Source of the DNA: Streptomyces pinistramenti
GTDB lineage: Bacteria > Actinomycetota > Actinomycetes > Streptomycetales > Streptomycetaceae
Assembly: GCF_020564935.1 (NCBI RefSeq)
Contig: NZ_JAJCXB010000023.1
Coordinates: 41,813 to 105,812, forward strand
DNA length: 64,000 nucleotides
Direction of reading: 5' to 3'
The stretch's first letter is position 1. Every line of letters begins with the position of its first letter. Of this stretch, positions 34,119 to 41,756 are shown in pieces. Below the pieces are notes generated by a model. That model saw only the letters and a list, made by a program, of their open reading frames with translations. It was not told the DNA's origin and searched no databases. The translations under genes were made by a program, and so were the position numbers.

Positions 34119-34143
34119 TTTTCACCTGGGTTCCGCTGGGTAG
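34119..34143 (+). promoter_or_regulatory. Possible SigB-type promoter of the anti-sigma-like gene
   Basis: TTTT (34119-34122), 15 bases, then GGGTAG (34138-34143), close to the Streptomyces SigB-family pattern GTTT-N14-16-GGGTA. It lies 77 bases before ATG 34220, but the leading G of the -35 is missing. Confidence 0.3.
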
Positions 34144-34219
34144 ACGGACCTGGAACGCAGGCGGACGCCTGGGGAAAAGCGACCGAACGAGAGGCCCCAC
34201 CCACAGGGGTGAAGAAGTG

Positions 34220-34627
34220 ATGCACCAGCTTGCGAAGGACGATCACGCGGCCCGGCCCGCCCCACCCGTCTGCCGTCCGGGAACGGCGGCGGACGCCCGC
34301 GACTTCGCCGCGGGCTTCGTCGCCGCGCTCAGCCCCGAGCTGCCCGCGCCCACCGTCCAGAACCTTCTCCTGCTGGTGTCCGAGCTGGTCGCCAACGCCT
34401 TGCGGCACGCGGGCGCCGTCACGGCCCTTCATCTGACCGCGGACCTCGACAGCATCCTGGTCGGCGTCGAGGACCCCAGCCCCGCGCACCCGCAGGAGCG
34501 CCGCCCCGACCTCACAGGCCGTACGGGAGGCTTCGGCTGGCCCATGGTGCGCAGCCTGGCCCGTGACATCACGATCCGGCCGCACCCCTGCGGCGGCAAG
34601 ATCCTGCTGGCCACCCTCGCACGGTGA
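34220..34627 (+). CDS. RsbW-like ATP-binding protein (anti-sigma kinase family)
   Basis: 135 residues from ATG 34220 (GAAGAAG upstream). A GHKL ATPase fold is present: N-box LLLVSELVANALRHAG (residues ~46-61), G1-type VGVEDPSPAHP, and G2-type TGGFGWPMVRSLA. It lacks the histidine-kinase transmitter, matching the serine-kinase anti-sigma family of SigB-type factors. It converges on a SigB-family sigma gene 30 bases away, a likely partner though not proven, since Streptomyces encode many such proteins. Confidence 0.87.
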   Translation: MHQLAKDDHAARPAPPVCRPGTAADARDFAAGFVAALSPELPAPTVQNLLLLVSELVANALRHAGAVTALHLTADLDSILVGVEDPSPAHPQERRPDLTGRTGGFGWPMVRSLARDITIRPHPCGGKILLATLAR

Positions 34628-34657
34628 TCACGAGGGCCGGCGGGCCCGCGCGGCCGC

Positions 34658-35614
34658 TCACTCCTCGGCGAGCAGGCCCTTGCGCAAGGTGGTGAAGGCG
34701 CGGCTGAGGAGGCGGGAGACGTGCATCTGGGACAGGCCCAGCTCCGCGCCGATCTCGGACTGGGTCATCTCCGCGCCGAAGCGGAGCCGGATGAGGGTGC
34801 GCTCCCGCTCGTCGAGCTGCGCGAGGTGCGGCTTGAGCGCGTGCAGGTCCTCGGCCAGCGCGAGCGCCGGGTCCTCCTGGCCGATGAGGTCGGCGACGAG
34901 TCCGGTCTGCTGCTTGCCGCGCGCCTGGATGGGACGGTCGATGGAGTCGGAGTCGTAGCCGTTGCAGGCGACGAGTCCCTCGTTGACCTCTTCCTCCTTC
35001 AGACCGAGGTGGCCGGCCAGATCGGCGACGCCGGGGTCGTGGACGCCTTCGCCCTCCAGGTCCTCGCGGGCGCGGGCGAGGTCGACGCGCAGTTCCTGGA
35101 GCCGGCGCGGCACGCGTACGGACCAGGTGGTGTCGCGGAAGAACCGCTTGATCTCGCCGCTGATGTAGGGGATGGCGAAGGTCGTGAACTCGTTCTCCAG
35201 CAAGGGGTCGAACCGGTCGATGGCCTTGATCAGGCCGATCGTGCCGACCTGCACGATGTCGTCCATCTCCTGTCCCCGGCTGCGGAAGCGGCCTGCGACG
35301 TACCGCACCAGTGACAGGTTCATCTCGATGAGGGTGTTGCGCGCGTACTGATACTCGTGCGTCCCCTCCTCCAGCACCGTGAGCCGGTCGAAGAACAGCC
35401 GCGACAGGTCACGGGCGCCGGACGGGGCGACGGTCCGGGGAGAGGCGATCCGAGGCAGTGCCGACGGGGCCTCGGAGGCGCCCGCCTCCGGCGTGTGCCG
35501 CCCCGCCGGGTGTGCGGTGTCCATCGTGATCGTTCCGGTGTCGCGCATGTCGTGGCTCCCGCCGGTTGCTCGGTCTCCGTCTTCCACCCCCATGCCCGTC
35601 ATCTGCCGTGACAT
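34658..35614 (-). CDS. RNA polymerase sigma factor, SigB/SigF family
   Basis: 318 residues from ATG 35614 (GGAGGGAC upstream); ATG 35548 with GGGAG upstream would give 296 residues. Region 2 is clear: NLSLVRYVAGRFRSRGQEMDDIVQVGTIGLIKAIDRFDPLLENEFTTFAIPYISGEIKRFFRDTTW. Region 3 and region 4 follow (GAEMTQSEIGAELGLSQMHVSRLLSRAFTTLRKGL). This is the group 3 general-stress/sporulation sigma family of Streptomyces. The N-terminal ~70 residues are disordered. The convergent RsbW-like gene may encode its anti-sigma factor. Confidence 0.92.
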   Translation of the reverse strand: MSRQMTGMGVEDGDRATGGSHDMRDTGTITMDTAHPAGRHTPEAGASEAPSALPRIASPRTVAPSGARDLSRLFFDRLTVLEEGTHEYQYARNTLIEMNLSLVRYVAGRFRSRGQEMDDIVQVGTIGLIKAIDRFDPLLENEFTTFAIPYISGEIKRFFRDTTWSVRVPRRLQELRVDLARAREDLEGEGVHDPGVADLAGHLGLKEEEVNEGLVACNGYDSDSIDRPIQARGKQQTGLVADLIGQEDPALALAEDLHALKPHLAQLDERERTLIRLRFGAEMTQSEIGAELGLSQMHVSRLLSRAFTTLRKGLLAEE

Positions 35615-35719
35615 GTCCCTCCGGCGCCAACTCTTCGGACTGACGGGGAAGGTGGGCCACCGGAGACGGACCGCGGCCGCACGCCCGAAAATCCCGGGCA
35701 CGCCCGATGCGGCTTTGGC

Positions 35720-35774
35720 TAGGGTCGCGCAGAGCGAACAGGCCGGAGCAGAGCAGCGCGTCGGGCCTGTTCGC
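35720..35774 (+). promoter_or_regulatory. Promoter -10 box and 5'-terminal hairpin of the Nudix gene
   Basis: TAGGGT at 35720-35725 would start transcription near 35732. The first transcribed bases then form a perfect 11-bp inverted repeat GCGAACAGGCC (35734-35744) / GGCCTGTTCGC (35764-35774), ending seven bases before the ribosome site GGAGG. It could control mRNA stability or initiation. Confidence 0.5.
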
Positions 35775-35793
35775 CATATCGGAGGAAACGCCC

Positions 35794-36297
35794 ATGGACC
35801 GCACGGCCCGTCTCTCGTCCGGACATCCCCCCGAGCGTTCGCTCACGGCGCCGGCCGTCTCCTGTGTCTTCGTCTGCCACGACGGCCGTGGCCGGATCCT
35901 GCTGGCCAGGCGTGGTGCGGGCGCGCGGGACGAGCCGGGCACCTGGGACACCGGGGCCGGGGCGCTGGAGCACGGGGAGTCGTTCGAGGCGGCCGTGCGG
36001 CGTGAGGTCCGCGAGGAGTACGTGGCCGATCCCCTCGCGATCGAGACGCTGGGAGTGCGCAACATCCTGCGCGGCGATCCCGTCTCGCACTGGGTCGCGG
36101 TGCTGTTCGCCGTCGAAGTGGATCCCGGCCGGGTCGCCCTCGGTGAACCCCATAAGTTCGACGCGCTGGGCTGGTTCAGCCTGGAGGATCTGCCCCGGCC
36201 GCAGCATTCACAGCTCGGGGAGACCCTGGCGCATTTCCGCTCCTGGAACGGGACCGGCAGAGAGGCAACGACCGCCATGGCCAAGGCCGTTGAGTGA
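35794..36297 (+). CDS. Nudix hydrolase
   Basis: 167 residues from ATG 35794 (GGAGGAAAC just upstream). The Nudix box is GALEHGESFEAAVRREVREEYVADP (G-x5-E-x7-REVREE form, residues ~53-77), with all catalytic Glu/Arg positions present. The opening VSCVFVCHDGRGRILLARRG and the WDTGAGALEHGE context resemble MutT/isopentenyl-type pyrophosphohydrolases. The substrate, a nucleoside diphosphate derivative, is unknown. Confidence 0.9.
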   Translation: MDRTARLSSGHPPERSLTAPAVSCVFVCHDGRGRILLARRGAGARDEPGTWDTGAGALEHGESFEAAVRREVREEYVADPLAIETLGVRNILRGDPVSHWVAVLFAVEVDPGRVALGEPHKFDALGWFSLEDLPRPQHSQLGETLAHFRSWNGTGREATTAMAKAVE

Positions 36298-36319
36298 AGG
36301 TGCGACGGCACTCGGCCCG

Positions 36320-36557
36320 TCAGTCCGGTTCCGCTGCGGGCAGTGGGGGCAGCGGGAGAGGGAGGCCCGGCAGGCCGTCGATGCCGGCCGAGATGTGCGG
36401 CTTCTTGTGGACGCGGACGTGGACGCGCACGATGTTGGGCGGGCCGGTGAAGGCGCACCACATCAGGGTGATGCTGCCGTTCTCGCGGAGGTGGGCGATC
36501 GTCTCGGCGTTGCTGCCGGCGAAGCCTGCCGTCGATGCCCTCGTCAGTCTTCCCCAT
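36320..36557 (-). pseudogene. Pyridoxamine-phosphate-oxidase-like gene with internal deletion
   Basis: ATG 36557 opens with MGKTDEGIDGRL, the usual start of Streptomyces PPOX-type proteins. The next family block, which should lie about 40 residues later, follows almost directly but in another frame: GFAGSNAETIAHLRENGSI then TLMWCAFTGPPNIVRVHVRV. The reading frame then ends early in a Pro/Leu-rich run at 36320. The flavin-binding N-terminal half and everything after the VRVH strand are gone. An internal deletion with frameshift plus a 3' truncation explain this; the intact gene would encode a split-barrel flavoprotein. Confidence 0.7.
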
Positions 36558-36629
36558 GGTCGGAACGATGAAGTCGGCACGGTGTCGGCACGATGAAGCT
36601 GTGCCGACGGGTTCGCTTCGGCCGTCGCG

Positions 36630-37532
36630 TCACGCCAGGGCGGTGCCGCGCAGCAGGAGCAGGGCGACGGCGGTTCCCGCCATCGCGAGGGTGGCCAGGA
36701 ACGGGAGCCTGCTGCGTGAACCGGCCCGCGCGGGAAGGACGGTGCCGACGGCCGCCACCGCGGTACCGGCGAACGCCGCCCACCCCGCGGCCCCGGCCGG
36801 TCCCGGCGGCGCGAACACCAGCACCGCCGAGGCGCCGAGCAGCGGTACGGGAGCGAGCAGGCGGGCCCGCCGCAGGCCGAGGCGCTGCGGCAGTCCGCGC
36901 ACCCCCGCCGCCAGGTCCGCGTCGATGTCAGGCAGCACATTGGTGACGTGCGCGCCCACCCCCAGCAGGGCTCCCGCGGCAACGGACCAGGCCGGCGGCC
37001 AGGGGCGGCCGGGCAGCCCGAGCGTGACGAACGCGGGCAGCAGGCCGAAGGCCAGGGCGTAGGGCAGCCAGGAGGCCACAGTCTTCTTGACGCCGAGGTT
37101 GTAGCTCCAGGCCGCCGCGACACCGGCCAGGTGGGCGGCGCCCGCGGCCGGTCCGCTCGCCCAGGACAGCGGGACGCACAGGGCCAGCGCGCAGACCGCG
37201 GCGAAGGCGACGGTACGCGGCCCGGCAGCGCCTGCCACCAGGGGTTTGTCGCTGCGGCCCGCGTCGGTGTCCCGCCCGATGTCGACCCGGTCGTTGCACC
37301 AGCCGACCGATAGCTGGCCGGTGCACACCGCCGCGGCGACGAGCAGGCAGCCCAAGGGGCTCCGGCCGGACGCCGCCGCGAGCACGGTGATGAGGGCCGT
37401 GACCGCCAGGGCGGGCTCGGGGTGACAGGCCCGGAAGAGCCCGGTCAGGACCGCGCGGGGCGAACGCGGCGGCGTCGCGTCCGGGACGTCGGTACCACGG
37501 GTGTCGGCAGCGCTGGCTCCGGTGCTGGGCAC
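36630..37532 (-). CDS. UbiA-family prenyltransferase
   Basis: 300 residues from GTG 37532. Eight to nine membrane segments and both Asp motifs are present: NDRVDIGRDTD (residues ~79-89) and DIDADLAAGVRGLPQRLG (residues ~202-219), which chelate the prenyl-diphosphate Mg ions. The sequence resembles the SCO-UbiA group found next to polyketide genes. It is divergent from the type III PKS operon, with face-to-face leaderless promoters in a 119-base spacer, so it probably prenylates the same product or a quinone precursor. Confidence 0.88.
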   Translation of the reverse strand: MPSTGASAADTRGTDVPDATPPRSPRAVLTGLFRACHPEPALAVTALITVLAAASGRSPLGCLLVAAAVCTGQLSVGWCNDRVDIGRDTDAGRSDKPLVAGAAGPRTVAFAAVCALALCVPLSWASGPAAGAAHLAGVAAAWSYNLGVKKTVASWLPYALAFGLLPAFVTLGLPGRPWPPAWSVAAGALLGVGAHVTNVLPDIDADLAAGVRGLPQRLGLRRARLLAPVPLLGASAVLVFAPPGPAGAAGWAAFAGTAVAAVGTVLPARAGSRSRLPFLATLAMAGTAVALLLLRGTALA

Positions 37533-37651
37533 GGCACGATGCTAGATCCTGGCCGGTCGATCCCGTCGGATCGGCCGGGCCCGCCGGACACTCCGCCCCG
37601 TCTCGCACTCCGTGCACGGGATTTCGCGCGGGGTCTTCCTATGCTGCGGAA
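37533..37651. promoter_or_regulatory. Divergent leaderless promoters of UbiA and type III PKS genes
   Basis: Minus strand: TAGCAT (37539-37544), six bases, GTG 37532. Plus strand: TATGCT (37640-37645), six bases, ATG 37652. The shared 119-base spacer implies joint control, but no palindrome was seen. Confidence 0.6.
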
Positions 37652-38728
37652 ATGACGCGCATCGCAGCCGTGCACGGGGTGCTTCCGCCGCACCGGTACG
37701 AACAGCACGAGATCACGGACGCACTCTCGGCCATAGGGCTGGCGGCGGACCGGGACGGGGACCGGGGGCGTGGCGTGCTCGACCGGCTGCACGACAGCTC
37801 CACGGTCCGCACCCGTCAACTCGCCCTGCCCCTGGAGCGGTACGCCACCCTGACCGGCTTCGGCGACGCCAACGACCGGTTCATCGAAGTGGCCCTGGAG
37901 CTGGGCGAACAGGCGGTGGCTGCGGCGCTCGACGAGGCCGGGCTGCGGGCGCGGGACGTGGAGCTGATCGTGTCCACGTCGGTCACCGGCATCGCCGCCC
38001 CCTCGATCGAGGCGCGGCTGGCCGGGCGGCTGGGGCTGCGCCCGGACGTGAAGCGGGTGCCGATCTTCGGCCTCGGCTGTGTGGCGGGCGCCGCCGGTAT
38101 CGCCAGACTGCACGACTATCTGGCCGGCCGGCCCCGCGGGGTGGCGGTCCTGCTGTCGGTGGAGCTGTGCTCGCTGACGTTGCCGCGTACGCACGCGTCG
38201 GCGGCGGATCTGGTGGCCAGTTCGCTGTTCGGTGACGGCGCCGCTGCGGTCGTCGCGGTGGGCCGGGACCATCCGAGCAACCAGCCGGACAACGGTCCCT
38301 TCGTGGTGGCGACCCGCAGCCATCTCTTTCCGGACACCGAGGACCTGCTCGGCTGGGACATCGGCGACGGTGGATTCCGGATCGTGCTGGGCGGCGAACT
38401 GCCCGAGCTGGTCCGGCGCCATCTGGGCCCCCAGGTCCGCGCGTTCCTGGCCGACCACGATCTCAAGCCCCAGGAGGCGACGGCCTGGGTCTGCCACCCG
38501 GGAGGACCGAAGATCCTGGAGGCCGTACGCGAGGCCCTGGATCTGCCGGCCCGCGCGCTGGAGCTGACGTGGCGTTCGCTGGCCGAGGTCGGCAACCTGT
38601 CGTCGGCGTCGGTCCTGCACATCCTGCGCGACACCTTGGCGCTGCGTCCGCCGCTGCCCGGATCGGCGGGGCTGATGCTCGCCATGGGACCGGGATTCTG
38701 CTCCGAACTCGTGCTGCTCCGCTGGTAG
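37652..38728 (+). CDS. Type III polyketide synthase (alkylresorcinol synthase-like)
   Basis: 358 residues. The Cys-His-Asn triad is at C143 (FGLGCVAGAAG), H282 (VCHPGGPK) and N315 (GNLSSASVL). The GDGAAAVV and GMLLAMGPGF-type ending (LMLAMGPGFCSELVLL) are typical. Such enzymes extend acyl-CoA with malonyl-CoA and cyclise the chain. The following methyltransferase and flavin oxygenase genes reproduce the order of S. griseus srsABC, which makes methylated phenolic lipids and quinones. Germicidin- or RppA-type activity cannot be ruled out. The message is leaderless. Confidence 0.9.
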   Translation: MTRIAAVHGVLPPHRYEQHEITDALSAIGLAADRDGDRGRGVLDRLHDSSTVRTRQLALPLERYATLTGFGDANDRFIEVALELGEQAVAAALDEAGLRARDVELIVSTSVTGIAAPSIEARLAGRLGLRPDVKRVPIFGLGCVAGAAGIARLHDYLAGRPRGVAVLLSVELCSLTLPRTHASAADLVASSLFGDGAAAVVAVGRDHPSNQPDNGPFVVATRSHLFPDTEDLLGWDIGDGGFRIVLGGELPELVRRHLGPQVRAFLADHDLKPQEATAWVCHPGGPKILEAVREALDLPARALELTWRSLAEVGNLSSASVLHILRDTLALRPPLPGSAGLMLAMGPGFCSELVLLRW

Positions 38729-38735
38729 GCCGAAG

Positions 38736-39263
38736 ATGACCGGATATGTACTGCTCGTTCTGCTGGTGGCCGCCGAACGACTGGCCGAACTCGTCACCGC
38801 CCGCCGCAACGCGGCCTGGAGCCGCCGCCGTGGCGCCCTGGAGTACGGCCGCGGCCACTACCCGGTGATGGTCCTGCTGCACACCGGCCTCCTGGCCGGC
38901 TGCCTGGCGGAGACGGGCTGGGCCGACCGGCCGTTCGTGCCCGCGCTCGGCTGGCCCCTGCTCGTCCTCACGGCGGCCGCGCAGGCCCTGCGCTGGTGGT
39001 GCATCGGCACGCTGGGACCGCGCTGGAACACCCGGGTCCTCGTCGTGCCCGGCCTCCCCCTGGTCACCGGCGGGCCGTACCGGCTGCTGCGGCATCCCAA
39101 CTACCTCGCGGTCGTCGTCGAGGGCGTCGCGCTGCCCCTGGTGCACAGCGCCTGGATCACCGCGCTCTGCTTCGCACTCGCCAACCTCCCGCTGCTGGCC
39201 GTCCGCCTGCGCTGCGAGAACGCCGCGCTGCGCACGGCCGCGACGCCGGCCACCGCGACGTGA
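38736..39263 (+). CDS. Isoprenylcysteine-methyltransferase-like membrane methyltransferase (SrsB-like)
   Basis: 175 residues. Membrane segments are at ~1-20, 45-65, 72-90 and 130-150. The ICMT core is present: ALRWWCIGTLGPRWNTRVLVVPGLPLVTGGPYRLLRHPNYLAVVVEGVALPLVHSAW, where RHPNY is the family hallmark. In the srs pathway the homologue O-methylates an alkylresorcinol hydroxyl. It starts seven bases after the PKS stop and its own stop overlaps the next start (GTGA). Confidence 0.88.
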   Translation: MTGYVLLVLLVAAERLAELVTARRNAAWSRRRGALEYGRGHYPVMVLLHTGLLAGCLAETGWADRPFVPALGWPLLVLTAAAQALRWWCIGTLGPRWNTRVLVVPGLPLVTGGPYRLLRHPNYLAVVVEGVALPLVHSAWITALCFALANLPLLAVRLRCENAALRTAATPATAT

Positions 39264-40276
39264 TCGATCTGCTGGTCGCCGGCGGCGGCCCGGCCGGGCT
39301 CGCGACGGCGATCCATGCCGCGCGGGCCGGCCTGGAGGTCGTGGTCGCCGAGCCCCGTACCGGCCCGGTCGACAAAGCCTGCGGCGAAGGGCTGATGCCC
39401 GGGGCGGTGCGCGCGCTGGCCGGACTCGGCGTCGCCGTCGGCGGCCAGCCCTTTCGCGGCATCCGCTACGTCGGCCCCCGCCACCAGGCCGAGGCGCGCT
39501 TCCGTACGCAGCCGGGCCGCGGGGTGCGGCGGACCGACCTGCACGCCGCCCTCTCCCTGCGGGCGGCCGAACTCGGCGTGCCGGTACTCCCGTTGCGGGT
39601 GGACTCCGTCCGCCAGGACGACGCGAGCGTCACCGCGGCCGGCCTCACGGCCCGCTACCTGGCCGCCGCGGACGGCCTGCACTCGCCGATCCGCCGCAGC
39701 CTCCACCTCGGCGAGCCGCCGGGACCGCACGTGCCGGCCAGGTACGGGCTGCGCCGTCACTTCGCCGTGCCGCCGTGGACGGACTGCGTCGAGGTGTACT
39801 GGTCCGCAGGGGCCGAGGCATACGTCACGCCCATCGGCCCGAACCTGATCGGCGTCGCCATCCTGACCTGTGACCGGGCCCCGTTCGACGCGCAGCTCAC
39901 GCGGTTCCCGCGGCTCGCCGGCCGGCTGCCGCCCGCGGTGACGGCCACCCGGGGCGCGGGGCCGCTGCGCCAGCGGGTGCGGGCCCGGGTGTCCGGGCGG
40001 GCGCTGCTGGTCGGCGACGCGGCGGGCTATATCGACGCGCTGACCGGCGAGGGCATCGCGATGGCGCTCGGCGCGGCCGAGCAGTTGGTGCGGTGTGTAC
40101 GGGCCGGCCGGCCGCAGGAGTACGAGAGCGCCTGGCGCCGGGTGTCGCGGCGGTACCGCCTGCTGACCGGCTCCCTTCTGTGGCTGCGCGGACACCCCGC
40201 ACTGGCCGCCCGGATCGTCCCCGCCGCCGCCCGCTTCCCGTCCGTCTTCACCGCCGCCGTCAACGGACTGGCCTGA
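39260..40276 (+). CDS. FAD-dependent oxidoreductase/hydroxylase (SrsC-like)
   Basis: 338 residues from GTG 39260. The dinucleotide fold is DLLVAGGGPAGLATAIHAARAGLEVVVAE (residues ~3-32). GEGLMP and FRGIRYVGP belong to the geranylgeranyl-reductase/monooxygenase group, and the FAD motif GRALLVGDAAGYIDALTGEGIAMAL lies near residues 245-270. It is co-translated with the methyltransferase. By analogy with srsC it hydroxylates the phenolic lipid towards a quinone; reductase activity on an isoprenoid is the alternative. Confidence 0.87.
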   Translation: MIDLLVAGGGPAGLATAIHAARAGLEVVVAEPRTGPVDKACGEGLMPGAVRALAGLGVAVGGQPFRGIRYVGPRHQAEARFRTQPGRGVRRTDLHAALSLRAAELGVPVLPLRVDSVRQDDASVTAAGLTARYLAAADGLHSPIRRSLHLGEPPGPHVPARYGLRRHFAVPPWTDCVEVYWSAGAEAYVTPIGPNLIGVAILTCDRAPFDAQLTRFPRLAGRLPPAVTATRGAGPLRQRVRARVSGRALLVGDAAGYIDALTGEGIAMALGAAEQLVRCVRAGRPQEYESAWRRVSRRYRLLTGSLLWLRGHPALAARIVPAAARFPSVFTAAVNGLA

Positions 40277-40359
40277 GCCCCGGTCCCGGCGGGTTACCCG
40301 CCGCCCCGCGGATCGTTGAACCGGTCACCGGTAGGTCTCGGACACGAGGAGCAACGGGC

Positions 40360-40929
40360 ATGGCGGCAGGCGGACTTGGGCGCAGGGGCGTACTGAAGGG
40401 CACGATGGCGGGTCTTGCCGGCCTCGCGGTCCGGGCACCGTTGGCGGCGCGGGCGGCATCGCCCGGCGGTCTCCGGGATCTGACGGACCGGCCGGTCACC
40501 CTCACGGTGGGCGGCGCTCCGGCCGTCGTGATCCGTGGGCGGCTCTACGCAAAGCTGCTGGACGTGCCCGAGACGGCCCGCTGGATCATCAGGCGGCAGC
40601 CCGACGAGGGCCAGGACGTCTACACGGTGGAATCCGAGCGCGGCGAGGGAGGGCTGGTGGCACCGGTCGACGGGGAGGACCAGCAGCTCACGGTCCAGCC
40701 GCTGGCCGTGCTGCCCGCGCTCTCGCCGCGGTTCACGCCGAACGAGCTGTGGCGGCTCGCGCCGGCCGATGACCAGGGCCCGGGGTTCACTCTCCAGTCG
40801 TGGTCCACGGGGCGGTACGCCGGCCGGCAGTACTGGGCGGAGGACAGGTCCCTGAACCCCAAGAAGGTGGCGGTGCTGCCCCGCGAGGTCTCCCGGGAGG
40901 ACGCCCGCATCGACATCACGGCCGTGTAG
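40360..40929 (+). CDS. Exported beta-trefoil protein, circularly permuted I66-inhibitor-like
   Basis: 189 residues from ATG 40360 (GAGGAG upstream). The N-terminus has a Tat motif GRRGVLKG, a hydrophobic stretch and an ARAAS cleavage site (~residue 33). The body contains GGAPAVVIRGRLYAKLL, ARWIIRRQPDEGQDVYTVES, QQLTVQPLAVLPA and FTPNELWRL, in the order of the middle and end of I66 (cnispin-type) serine-protease inhibitors. The segment that opens those proteins (GR...AEDRSLNPKKVAVLP) stands at the C-terminus, so the fold looks circularly permuted. Function as a protease inhibitor is inferred. Confidence 0.65.
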   Translation: MAAGGLGRRGVLKGTMAGLAGLAVRAPLAARAASPGGLRDLTDRPVTLTVGGAPAVVIRGRLYAKLLDVPETARWIIRRQPDEGQDVYTVESERGEGGLVAPVDGEDQQLTVQPLAVLPALSPRFTPNELWRLAPADDQGPGFTLQSWSTGRYAGRQYWAEDRSLNPKKVAVLPREVSREDARIDITAV

Positions 40930-40939
40930 GGGCATCGGC

Positions 40940-40964
40940 GGCCGCCCGCGGCGCGCGGGCGGCC
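40940..40964. terminator. Bidirectional terminator hairpin
   Basis: 11-bp perfect stem GGCCGCCCGCG / CGCGGGCGGCC with a three-base loop, between the convergent beta-trefoil and CrcB-like genes. Confidence 0.65.
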
Positions 40965-41003
40965 CGTCGGACCCACCGACACGTAACGGCCGTGCGGGCG
41001 GCG

Positions 41004-41354
41004 TCAGTTCAGGCTCACGAAGACGCCCATGGCCGCGGCGGGCAGGCCGATGCACCACCCGGTCAGGACGTGGCGCAGCGCGGGCCCGCGCCGGCCGCCG
41101 AGCGCCAGGCGCCCGTTGTCGTAACCGGCGACGCTGTACGCGGTGACGGCGCCGCCCAGCAGGATCAGGACGCCGGTCATCCGGTGCAGATGCGCCCATC
41201 CCGCGAGTGCGCCGAGCAGGAAGCATCCCGCGGCGTTCAGCGCGAACGTGCCCCAGCGGGCGAGGTGACGGCCGCACGACCGCAGCCCGCGTTCCGCGCC
41301 GTAGCGCAGCGCGGCGCCGCTCAGTCCGCCGAGCAAGGTCAGGAGCAGAGACAC
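41004..41354 (-). CDS. CrcB/FluC-like protein with degenerate channel motif
   Basis: 116 residues from GTG 41354. Family features present: LGGLSGAALRYGAER at the start and GTFALNAAGCFLLGALAGW. The third helix has GGAVTAYSVAGYDN where fluoride channels have a TTFSTF-type motif containing the pore phenylalanine, and the conserved Asn is replaced by Ala-Ala-Gly context. It is a small four-helix membrane protein of FluC descent, but fluoride export is doubtful. A second crcB gene usually sits beside it; none does here. Confidence 0.75.
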   Translation of the reverse strand: MSLLLTLLGGLSGAALRYGAERGLRSCGRHLARWGTFALNAAGCFLLGALAGWAHLHRMTGVLILLGGAVTAYSVAGYDNGRLALGGRRGPALRHVLTGWCIGLPAAAMGVFVSLN

Positions 41355-41756
41355 GGGGCAGCTCTCTTTTCGCACCGGGAGCGGCAGCGGGGCGGGGGCG
41401 GGGCGGGGGCGCTCCCGCCGCCCCGGTGCCGTGATCCGGCTGGGCCGGGGGCGTATCAGACCGGAATGCGGGGCGTTCACCAGTGGTCAAAGAGGGTTGT
41501 CCGGCGATTCCCTTTCGCCGCGATTGTGCACCCTAATCGCTGATATTCGGGTGGCGCGGAGGCCGCCACGTGGGCGGTGACGCCGCGTGGTGTGCGGCAA
41601 CTCGGACGGCGCAGCCTCGTCACCCGGCCGGATCAGTTATGGCTGGTGGGACGGACTCCGGGTGGCGCGATGGTCCGCGGTGCAATGACGATCAGTGATG
41701 ATGCCCTCGACTCGGGCAGGCCGGGCCCCGAATTCATCGAGGAGACGCCGAATCCC
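41355..41756. other. Intergenic region before the aquaglyceroporin gene
   Basis: About 400 bases. It holds an AT-richer block around 41520-41555 that could be a promoter. The aquaporin frame is open from GTG 41577, so part of this stretch might be coding if a longer start is used. Confidence 0.4.

Larger units (their letters stand above)
33267..34219. other. Long stretch without a convincing gene
   Basis: About 950 bases. Frames on both strands are open but have low-complexity Arg/Pro/Gly translations and no good starts. It holds a strong terminator hairpin (33572-33607), a purine-rich repetitive stretch around 33450-33500 (GGATGCGG-type units), and a possible SigB-type promoter at its right end. 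A small RNA ending at the terminator is conceivable. Confidence 0.45.

Noticed and set aside
33713..34219. N-terminal extension of the RsbW-like protein
   Set aside because: The frame is open upstream, but the sequence is low-complexity and ATG 34220 has a ribosome site and matches family length.
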